Below are positions 14,384 to 20,989 of a stretch of DNA of 24,382 bases, piece by piece (within the stretch, counting starts at the first letter, position 1; every line of letters starts with the position of its first letter). This DNA is from SHYR01 sp034406555 (GTDB lineage: Bacteria; Chloroflexota; Dehalococcoidia; UBA2979). The notes under the pieces are model-generated. The model saw nothing but the letters and a program-made list of their open reading frames with translations. It made no database searches and had not been told where the DNA came from. The DNA lies in the NCBI GenBank assembly GCA_034406555.1, contig DASCRM010000122.1, positions 1 through 24,382 on the forward strand. The letters are read 5' to 3'. A program made the translations under genes and the position numbers.

Positions 14384-15253
14384 CTAGCTGCCGGCTGCGT
14401 ACTGCTCAGCAAAGCTGGTGATCGCGTCGATGTGTTGCTGTGGCGTCGAGAATCCGGCGCCGACCGTGAAGAGCGCGGCGTGCGTCGCCCCGGCCTTCTC
14501 CAGCTTCGTCGCGGCCTCGACCTGATCGGCCGTGTCGCCACCGACCGTGATCGAGCCCTGCGTACCGATCGCGTCCGGGTCGCGTCCCGCCTCGATCGCC
14601 GCCGCGCGGATACGTCCAATGCCGGAGATCACCTGGTCGGTATCGATGCGCAGCGGGAACCAGCCGTCGCCGAACCTCCCAACGCGGTCGATCACGCGCT
14701 CATGGCTGCCGCCCATCCAGATCGGGATGTCGCCGCTCGACGGGCGCGGGCTGATGCCGGCCTTGGTTACGTGGTGCCAGCGACCCTCGAAAGAGACAAC
14801 AGCATCGCGCCAGAGCGCGCGCATCAGGGCAATCTGCTCCTCCATGCGGCGACCGCGGTTGTGGAAGTCCTCGCCCAGCGCTTCGTACTCGACGGCGTTC
14901 CAGCCGGTGCCGATGCCGAGGATGAAGCGACCCCTGCTGAGGATGTCGAGCTCGGCCACCTGCTTGGCGACCAGCACGGTCTGCCGCTGGGGCAGGATCA
15001 GCACGCCGGTCATCAGCTCGATGCGCTCCGTCACGCTGGCGAGGTAGCCGAAGGTCGGGAAAGGGTCGGGCCACTCGTTCTCGTGCGTGTAGGGGCCCTG
15101 CCAGCCGCCGGGGCGGTCGGGGTCGGCGCCGAGCACGTGCTCGCCCATCGAGAGCCGCTCGTATCCGCTCGCCTCCGCCGCCTGCGCGTAGTCGCGTAGC
15201 ACGGCGGGGTCGGAGCCGAGGTCAGATGAGGCGTAGAAGGCGACGAGTTTCAC
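14384..15253 (-). CDS. LLM-class F420-dependent oxidoreductase, paralogue 2
   Basis: This is a 289-residue luciferase-like TIM-barrel protein. RIELMTGVLILPQRQTVLVAKQVAELD and the strand RFILGIGTGWNAVEYEALG are the hallmarks of the F420/FMN-binding luciferase-like monooxygenase family, and the lack of a partner flavin reductase favours F420. Start is GTG 15253, overlapping the TGA stop of the upstream paralogue (GTGA). The two proteins are visibly related along their length, sharing for example the GRWHHVTKAGI block and the ending with TPQQHI, so they arose by tandem duplication. The substrate is unknown; roles in ring or sulfur compound oxidation are known elsewhere in the family. Confidence 0.87.
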   Translation of the reverse strand: MKLVAFYASSDLGSDPAVLRDYAQAAEASGYERLSMGEHVLGADPDRPGGWQGPYTHENEWPDPFPTFGYLASVTERIELMTGVLILPQRQTVLVAKQVAELDILSRGRFILGIGTGWNAVEYEALGEDFHNRGRRMEEQIALMRALWRDAVVSFEGRWHHVTKAGISPRPSSGDIPIWMGGSHERVIDRVGRFGDGWFPLRIDTDQVISGIGRIRAAAIEAGRDPDAIGTQGSITVGGDTADQVEAATKLEKAGATHAALFTVGAGFSTPQQHIDAITSFAEQYAAGS

Positions 15254-16113
15254 TGGCCTGCCTCCACGAACGCTCGCATCGCGGCGATATGTTGCTGCGG
15301 AGTGAAGCCCGCGCCCATCGTGTTCACCGAGACGTGGGTCGCCCCTGCCTGCTCGAAGGCGTGGGCGCGCTCGATCGTCTCGCCCGCGCCGGCCGGGTCG
15401 CTGATGTTGACACGGGCCTCGATGCCGATCTCCTCAGGCTTTCGGCCGGCGGCCGTCGCTGCCGCATGCACCTGCTCAACGGCGGCGGCCAGTTCCTCGG
15501 GCTCGCGCACCTGCGGGAACCAGCCATCGGCGATGCGGCCGGTGCGTTCGATCACCTGCTCCGCCATGCCGCCCATCCAGATCGGGATATTGCCGCCGGG
15601 CGGCAGCGGGTTGATACCGGCCTTGGTGACGTGGTGCCAGCGCCCCTCGAAGGAGATCACGGGCTGCGCCCAGAGCGCCCGCAACAGAGCGATCTGCTCC
15701 TCGATGCGACGCCCGCGATTCGTGAAGTCCTCGTTCAGGCCCTCGAACTCCACCGCGTTCCAGCCGACGCCGACGCCGAGCCGCAGGCGGCCGCCCGAGA
15801 GCACGTCGATCTGCGAGGTCTGCTTGGCGACCAGTGCGGTCTGACGCTGCGGCAGGATGATCACGCCGGTGACGAGCTCGATCGTCTCGGTCACGCCCGC
15901 GAAGTAGCCAAAGAGGGTGAATGGCTCGTGAAACGGCGTCTCATGGTCGTACGGGCCCGTGAAACCGCCCGGGCGGTCGCGTTCCGCGCCCAGCACATGG
16001 TCGAAGACCAGCAGGTGCTGCGCTCCCGCGCCCTCGGCAGTCTGCGCGTATTCGCGCAGCACGGCCGGATCGTTCCCGATTTCCGTCTGGGGGAAGACCA
16101 CGCCTAGTTGCAT
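15250..16113 (-). CDS. LLM-class F420-dependent oxidoreductase, paralogue 1
   Basis: A 287-residue luciferase-like protein and the first gene of the minus-strand unit. It shares motifs with its neighbour: IELVTGVIILPQRQTALVAK, RLRLGVGVGWNAVEFEGL, GRWHHVTKAGI and an ending with TPQQHIAAM. The His of the N-terminal barrel strand and the Gly-rich phosphate region fit an F420 or FMN cofactor. The start at ATG 16113 matches the MQLGVVFPQTEIG opening typical of the family. Keeping two diverged copies side by side suggests a two-component or two-substrate system; the redox direction cannot be read from the sequence. Confidence 0.87.
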   Translation of the reverse strand: MQLGVVFPQTEIGNDPAVLREYAQTAEGAGAQHLLVFDHVLGAERDRPGGFTGPYDHETPFHEPFTLFGYFAGVTETIELVTGVIILPQRQTALVAKQTSQIDVLSGGRLRLGVGVGWNAVEFEGLNEDFTNRGRRIEEQIALLRALWAQPVISFEGRWHHVTKAGINPLPPGGNIPIWMGGMAEQVIERTGRIADGWFPQVREPEELAAAVEQVHAAATAAGRKPEEIGIEARVNISDPAGAGETIERAHAFEQAGATHVSVNTMGAGFTPQQHIAAMRAFVEAGQ

Positions 16114-16250
16114 GAAAGGGCTCCGGTTCGGCTTACCGTTTGTGGGGCCGCAGCATCTTTGGCTCTCAGCGATCGCGTGTCAATCTCCGCTGCCCCGCCC
16201 GAGTGGTGCTAGCCTCCGCCCGTGTCTGCTTCTTCTCGGTGGTGGGACGA

Positions 16251-17141
16251 ATGAATTCGCGTAGCTGGCTCGTGCTCGCGGCCGGCATCGTCGCGATCTC
16301 GTGGGCGGCACCGCTGATCCGACTCACCGAGGCGCCAGCCATCGTGATCGCCTCGCTGCGCCTGACGATTGCCGCGCCGCCTGTGCTCGCGGTCGCGCTC
16401 GTGCGCCGTCGAGGCGAGTTGCGGGCCGTCACCCGCGCCGACGTGCTGCTGCTAATGTTCGCCGGGGTCGCGCTCGCCGGGCACTTTGCGTTCTGGGTCG
16501 CCTCCGTGCAGCGCACCTCGATCGTGACGAGCGTCGTGCTGGTGACGATGCAGCCTCCGTTCGTCTCGCTGGGCGGGTGGATCTTCCTACGCGAGCCGCC
16601 ATCGAGGGGTGCGCTGGTCGCGATCGCGGTCGCGACAGCCGGGGCACTGCTGCTCGCGAGCGGCGACCTGGGCGATCGTGGCTCGCTCAGCGGCGATCTC
16701 TTCGCGGTGATCGGCGCGGCCCTCGCCAGTGCGTACATCGTCGCCGGGAGGCGCGTGCGCGGCGGGCTTTCGAACCTCTCGTACATGGCCGTGGTGAACA
16801 CCGTCGCGGCCGCGGTGCTGCTGCTGATGTTGCTGGCGAGTGGCAGTGATGTGAGCGGCTACTCGCGCGAGGTATATCTGCTGATCGTGCTGCTGACGAT
16901 CGGCCCGCAACTGATCGGGCACAGCTCGCTCAACTGGGCGCTCGGCTTCGTGCCCGCCGTGGTGGTTGCGATCGCGATCCTCGGCGAACCGGTCGGCGCG
17001 ACGCTGATCGCTGCGACGTTGCTCGACGAGGTGCCTACACTGCTCGAATGGATCGGGAGCGCGGTCGTGCTGCTCGGCGTCTACATCGGGCTCAGTAGCC
17101 CGACGGAGCCGCAGCAGGGCAGGGCGCCGATCGAGTTGTAA
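16251..17141 (+). CDS. EamA-family (DMT superfamily) transporter
   Basis: This is a 296-residue integral membrane protein with about ten hydrophobic helices in two homologous halves, as expected for drug/metabolite exporters. The first helix is WLVLAAGIVAISWAAPLIRL. The second half opens around LSGDLFAVIGAALASAYIVA, and the last helix is WIGSAVVLLGVYIGL. The start ATG 16251 follows GGGACGA; reading upstream from there gives basic, non-helical sequence, so longer starts are rejected. It diverges from the LLM unit and precedes the CoA-transferase gene by 64 bp. The exported compound is unknown; export of an organic acid or amino acid is typical of the family. Confidence 0.9.
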   Translation: MNSRSWLVLAAGIVAISWAAPLIRLTEAPAIVIASLRLTIAAPPVLAVALVRRRGELRAVTRADVLLLMFAGVALAGHFAFWVASVQRTSIVTSVVLVTMQPPFVSLGGWIFLREPPSRGALVAIAVATAGALLLASGDLGDRGSLSGDLFAVIGAALASAYIVAGRRVRGGLSNLSYMAVVNTVAAAVLLLMLLASGSDVSGYSREVYLLIVLLTIGPQLIGHSSLNWALGFVPAVVVAIAILGEPVGATLIAATLLDEVPTLLEWIGSAVVLLGVYIGLSSPTEPQQGRAPIEL

Positions 17142-17205
17142 GCCGTCCCGACCACGACGGATTCAGCCATTCAGAGCAGTGAGACCGACCAGTTAGGGGG
17201 CAAGC

Positions 17206-18429
17206 ATGCCCGGCCCGCTCAGTGACCTTCGCATTCTCGACCTTACCTGGGTGCTCTCCGGCCCGTTCTGCACGATGACGCTCAGCGACCTGGGCGCGGA
17301 CGTGATCAAGTGCGAGCGGCCGCCATACGGTGACGTCGCCCGCGCGACCGGGCCGGTGATCGATGGCGAATCCGGCTACTTCTTCAGCGTCAATCGCGGC
17401 AAGCGCAGCATCTCGGTCGATCTGAAGTCGGAGCAGGGCAAGGCGCTCTTCCTGCAGCTCGTCGGTGAGGTCGATGTGCTGGTCGAGAACTTCACGCCGG
17501 GCGCGATGGATCGCCTCGGCTTGGGCTACGAGCTGCTGGCGGAGCAGAACCCGCGGCTGATCTACTGCGCGGTCTCCGGTTTCGGCCGCACGGGACCACT
17601 GAAGGATAGCCCAGCGCTCGATGTGATCGTGCAGGGCATGGGCGGAATCATGTCGATCACCGGCGACCCGGGCGGCGGACCGATACGTGTCGGCACCTCG
17701 ATCGGTGACATCGCAGCCGGGCTCTTCGCGGCTGTTGGCATCCTCTCGGCGGTGCATGAGCGCGAGAGTTCTGGGCTTGGCCAGTTCATTGACATCTCGA
17801 TGCTCGACTGCCAGATCGCGATCCAGGAGAACGCGTTCATGCGCTATCACGTGACGGGCGAGACGCCACAGCGACTCGGCACCCGCCACCCGACCGCCGT
17901 GCCCTTCCAGGCGTTCGAGACCGCGGACGGTCACATGGTGCTCGCGCTGGCGTGGGAGGTGCCCAACCAGTGGGCGCTGCTCTGCGCCGAGCTGGGGATC
18001 ATCGAGGTCGCTGACGACCCTAGGTTCGCCACCGGGCAGGCGCGCGGCGAAAATCACGCCGAACTGGAGCCACTGCTCGCCGCGGCGTTCCTCCATGACA
18101 CGACCGAGTCGTGGGTCGCGCGCATTCAACCGTTTGGCATCCCCTGTGGCCCGCTCAACACCGTCCCGCAGGCGGCGGCGCTGCCGCAGATCGAGGCCCG
18201 CGAGATGCTGGTGCCCGTTGAGCACCACACGCTGGGCACCGTTCCGTTGCCGAACACGCCGGTGAAACTCTCGCGCACCCCGGGTGGCATCGGCGCCAGC
18301 TCGCCGGACATGGGCCAGCACACGCGCGAGGTGCTGAAGGAGTTGCTCGGCTTCGACGATGCGGGGATCGACGCGCTGCTGACGGCCGAGGTGGTACGCG
18401 ACGAGCGAGCGCCAGTCGAACTCGGATAG
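17206..18429 (+). CDS. CaiB/BaiF (family III) CoA-transferase
   Basis: This 407-residue enzyme moves CoA between carboxylic acids through an aspartyl-CoA intermediate. It opens LSDLRILDLTWVLSGPFCTM, with the family's GADVIKCERP soon after. The catalytic Asp is Asp168 in GTSIGDIAAGL, matching Asp169 of formyl-CoA transferase. Substrate-lid motifs such as FQAFETADGHMVLA and IPCGPLNTVPQ are present. Length and order are standard. A GGGGG ribosome site precedes ATG 17206. Such genes are strongly expanded in SAR202/Dehalococcoidia, where they activate acids for beta-oxidation; the acid used here is unknown. It may be co-transcribed with the transporter gene upstream. Confidence 0.93.
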   Translation: MPGPLSDLRILDLTWVLSGPFCTMTLSDLGADVIKCERPPYGDVARATGPVIDGESGYFFSVNRGKRSISVDLKSEQGKALFLQLVGEVDVLVENFTPGAMDRLGLGYELLAEQNPRLIYCAVSGFGRTGPLKDSPALDVIVQGMGGIMSITGDPGGGPIRVGTSIGDIAAGLFAAVGILSAVHERESSGLGQFIDISMLDCQIAIQENAFMRYHVTGETPQRLGTRHPTAVPFQAFETADGHMVLALAWEVPNQWALLCAELGIIEVADDPRFATGQARGENHAELEPLLAAAFLHDTTESWVARIQPFGIPCGPLNTVPQAAALPQIEAREMLVPVEHHTLGTVPLPNTPVKLSRTPGGIGASSPDMGQHTREVLKELLGFDDAGIDALLTAEVVRDERAPVELG

Positions 18430-18437
18430 CCGCTGCT

Positions 18438-18450
18438 CGGGGGCTCCCCG
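18438..18450 (+). terminator. Short GC hairpin after the CoA-transferase gene
   Basis: CGGGG-GCT-CCCCG forms a 5-bp stem 9 bp after the stop codon. There is no T-tract, so it is a weak candidate for a terminator. Confidence 0.35.
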
Positions 18451-18489
18451 GCTGCGCGCGTATTGCGCCCGACGTACCATCGAAGTGCC

Positions 18490-19005
18490 GTGAAGCGATT
18501 GCTGCGCCTCATCGCCCCGCTGGCCGTACTGCTGCTGGCATCCGCGCTTGCGCGCGAGCAGGTGACCGCGCAGACGCCGCCGGTGCCTGCGCCGGTAGTC
18601 GTCCCGCTGTCGTTCTTCGAGATCGCGAGGCTGGAGCACGACCCTTCGGGGCGGCTTGTCGCCTCGCTGACGCCTCTGCCGGGGACGAAACTGGAGCTGA
18701 GCCGCCTGACTGCGCTCGTGGATGGGCAGCGCCGGCTCGTCGCGGAGGTTGTCCAGCGCGAACCGCAGCCGATCTCGGTCGTGACCGCCCTCGATGTCAG
18801 TGGCAGCATGCAGGGCGCGCCGCTCGCATCGGCGAAACAGGCGGCGCTCGACCTGATCGACCGCCTCAACCCCGGCGACCGTGTGGCGGTTGTCTCTTTT
18901 GCCGACGAGCCGCAGGTACTGTCTGAGTTCACGACCAGCCGCCGTGCGACGAGCACGACGATTCAGTCGGTCGTCGCGGCCGGCTCGCCCGCGATCATGT
19001 GGTAG
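18490..19005 (+). pseudogene. VWA-domain secreted protein, truncated at its 3' end
   Basis: The start GTG 18490 gives a Sec-type signal peptide, KRLLRLIAPLAVLLLASALA, with likely cleavage after VTAQ. After a short N-terminal beta domain a von Willebrand factor A domain begins with the MIDAS motif at Asp102, Ser104 and Ser106 (ALDVSGSM). It continues through NPGDRVAVVSFADEP to about IQSVVAAG, where family members carry on with NTALYDA. Here it breaks off after AAGSPAIMW, at residue 171, because it runs into the antisense of the kinase gene. About half of the VWA domain and any C-terminal region are missing. TACCAT just upstream may be its promoter box, so a short product may still be made. It is the counterpart of the kinase remnant. 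Confidence 0.8.
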
Positions 19006-19619
19006 AGCGTGACGCCCGAGGAGTAGATGTCGCCTCGGTGGCCGCCCACCCCGCCGGCGGCTTCCGGCGGCGCGTAGGTCAGCGTGCCGACGAACGCGCC
19101 GGTGGCAGTCAGGGCGGCGGCACCGGCCTGACGGGCGATACCGAAGTCCATCACCCGGACCATGTCACCCTCGGTGCCCATCACGTTGCTCGGGTTGATG
19201 TCGCGGTGCACGATCCCTCGCGCCTCCGCCTCTTCGAGGGCGCGGGCGATCTGCGACGCGATGCGCAGCGCGCGCGCCGGCTCCAGCGGGTCGGTGCGCA
19301 GCATGTCGCCGAGCTCTTGCCTATCGATCAGCTTCATCACCAGGTAGAAGCGGCTGTCCTCCACGCCGAAGTCGAGCAGCTGGCAGGTGTAGGGCGAACG
19401 TAGCAGCGCGCCGACATGCGCTTCGCGTAGGAAGCGCTCGCGGAAGTCGTCGTCGGTCTCGAGGTGTGCGTGGACGAGCTTGACCGCGGCCTTGCTGCTA
19501 TCACGGCGGTCGGTCGCGGCGTAGACCGTGGCCATGCCGCCGGAGCTCAGGGGGTCGCCGAGTTCGTAGTTCGCGATGATCTGTGGATCGGCGCCGGGCC
19601 GGGACGGTTAGTCTACCAT
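18963..19619 (-). pseudogene. Ser/Thr protein kinase, nonsense at codon 4 and truncated C-terminus
   Basis: Read from ATG 19619 the frame is MVD-stop(TAA, 19608-19610)-PSRPGADPQIIANYELGDP, then the Gly-rich loop LSSGGMATVYAA, the VAIK-like KAAVKLV, HRDINPSNV, MDFGIARQ and GTLTYAPPEA. A CAA to TAA change would explain the stop, since there is no other start until Met 19535, which lies inside the Gly-rich loop. The HRD motif has Asn where Lys is expected (HRDINP). At the other end it stops after helix F (YHMIAGEP), losing the rest of the C-lobe at the junction with the VWA gene. With two independent lesions it is best called a pseudogene. The fully intact PP2C and FHA genes lie just upstream on the opposite strand. 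Confidence 0.8.
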
Positions 19620-19780
19620 CGCCCACGATCTCAGACTCGCCGTCGGCCACTGATTGCATCCGCAGGCCGTTGCCGTTCAGACAGGGCCACGCAGGCACTG
19701 CTGTACGATGACCGTCGCGGTCGCCGCCGGAGGGCGTTGCGACCACCACCGGGCCGCCGACGAGGCGAAGGAGACGCGAG
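19620..19780. promoter_or_regulatory. Divergent region between kinase remnant and PP2C gene
   Basis: This 161-bp gap holds the promoter for the PP2C gene; TACGAT (19704-19709) could be its -10 box, and AAGGAGA lies 7 nt before the start at 19781. Nothing else with clear structure was seen. Confidence 0.3.
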
Positions 19781-20500
19781 ATGGTGACGATCCACTCGCT
19801 TTCCGACACGGGCCTCAGACGCTCGAACAACGAAGATGTGGCTCTGTCCGCTGAACTGGCAGACGGCTACTACCTCGTGGCTGTCGCCGACGGCGTGGGC
19901 GGCACGCGAGGCGGAGAGGTCGCCTCCGCCAAGGCGATGGTCCCGCTCCACGACTCGCTGCGCGAAGAGAAGATCGACGACCCCGGTGCGGCGCTGGAGG
20001 CTGCCTTCCAGGCTGCGAACACCGCCGTCCGCGCGGCCTCTGCCGCACGCATCGAGATCGCTTCTGCAAGCACCACGCTGGTCGCTGCGCTCGTACGGGA
20101 GGGCACGGCGTGGCTGGCGAATGTCGGCGATAGCCGTGCGTACTTGATCCACGACGGCGAAGCGAAGCAATTGACCCATGACCACTCATGGGTAGGCGAG
20201 CAGATTCGCGCCGGCACCGTGAAGCCGGATGACCCGCTCGTGAAGAACTTCAGCAACATCGTCACCCGCGTGGTCGGGCAGCGTGATGAGCTGGAGGTCG
20301 ACCTCTACGGCCCGATTGAGCTCCCGGACGGCAGCGCCCTGCTCACCTGCTCCGACGGGCTGCACGGACCGGTCTCCGACGAGGGCATCGCGGAGGGGTT
20401 CAACGAACCTGTGGACGCGATTTCGGCCCACCTCGTGGAATTGGCGATCGAGGCTGGTGGCCCGGATAATGTCTCCGTAGCAATCCTCGACACTCGCTAG
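19781..20500 (+). CDS. PP2C-family protein serine/threonine phosphatase
   Basis: This 239-residue bacterial PP2C (PppC/Stp type) dephosphorylates Ser/Thr-phosphorylated proteins and reverses the action of STPKs. Metal and phosphate motifs are all present: RSNNED at residues 14-19, ADGVGG at 36-41, NVGDSRAYL in the middle, TCSDGLHG and GGPDNVSVAIL near the C-terminus. There is no transmembrane helix. It is followed, after a 35-bp gap, by an FHA-domain gene, the usual pairing of phosphothreonine reader and phosphatase. Its former partner kinase on the opposite strand is broken, so the phosphatase must act on other kinases if still used. Confidence 0.93.
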   Translation: MVTIHSLSDTGLRRSNNEDVALSAELADGYYLVAVADGVGGTRGGEVASAKAMVPLHDSLREEKIDDPGAALEAAFQAANTAVRAASAARIEIASASTTLVAALVREGTAWLANVGDSRAYLIHDGEAKQLTHDHSWVGEQIRAGTVKPDDPLVKNFSNIVTRVVGQRDELEVDLYGPIELPDGSALLTCSDGLHGPVSDEGIAEGFNEPVDAISAHLVELAIEAGGPDNVSVAILDTR

Positions 20501-20535
20501 TCGGGGCGGAGAACAGGGCCTCGATCGCGGACTCG

Positions 20536-20820
20536 ATGTACCTCGTGTGGGTCGACAGCGAGGGCGTGGCGGAAGAACGCCAGCTCCTCCCCGGCTCGAC
20601 CCTGATGGGCCGCTCGTCGTCCTGCGACCTCCTGCTGGTCGACTCCGGTGTCTCACGCGAGCACGGCCGCATCGACATCGATGGCAACGGTGTCACGATT
20701 CACGATCCGAAGAGTCGCAACGGCACCTGGGTGAACGGCGAACAGATCAGTGGGGCACGGCTAGAAGCCGGCGACGAAATTGGAATCGGTCGCCTCACGC
20801 TCGTACTCATGGAGTTCTAG
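20536..20820 (+). CDS. FHA-domain protein
   Basis: A 94-residue protein made of one forkhead-associated domain, which binds phosphothreonine peptides. Key residues are Gly25-Arg26 (LMGRSSSCD), Ser40-Arg41-His43 (SREHGR) and Asn62-Gly63-Thr64 (RNGTWVNG). No second domain is present, so it would act as a small adaptor. It follows the PP2C gene by 35 bp; I see no strong ribosome site, so translation may depend on the upstream gene. Confidence 0.9.
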   Translation: MYLVWVDSEGVAEERQLLPGSTLMGRSSSCDLLLVDSGVSREHGRIDIDGNGVTIHDPKSRNGTWVNGEQISGARLEAGDEIGIGRLTLVLMEF

Positions 20821-20868
20821 CCAAATTCGATTCTCCCGTTGGGCGGCTCAGCCGGGGTCGGGTGCGGC

Positions 20869-20884
20869 TTGCGACATTGTGACA
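20869..20884 (+). promoter_or_regulatory. Tandem TTGYGACA repeat upstream of glutamate synthase
   Basis: TTGCGACA and TTGTGACA lie back to back (20869-20884), differing at one base. They are 32 bp before a TATGCT box and about 105 bp before the gene start, a typical place for an activator site. The regulator is unknown. Confidence 0.4.
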
Positions 20885-20915
20885 AATCGCGCAATATGTC
20901 TGATTCCAGCTCGGT

Positions 20916-20921
20916 TATGCT
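20916..20921 (+). promoter_or_regulatory. Putative -10 box of glutamate synthase gene
   Basis: TATGCT, the same hexamer as at 2439-2444 before the acyl-CoA dehydrogenase, lies 69 bp upstream of the TTG start in an AT-richer patch. No good -35 match is visible, consistent with activator dependence but not proof of it. Confidence 0.35.
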
Positions 20922-20989
20922 GATCGCTCACTCTTTTGACGTGCGGCCACGCCGGCGACCGCGACGAGATAGGTTCGGAGCAGCTCCCA

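Noticed and set aside
17092..18639. 515-codon minus-strand frame opposite the CoA-transferase
   Set aside because: Shadow frame, no recognisable domains, and it runs across two real gene boundaries.
19535..19537. ATG as true start of the kinase
   Set aside because: It lies in the Gly-rich loop (LSSGGMATVY); the 25 codons before it read as kinase N-terminus.
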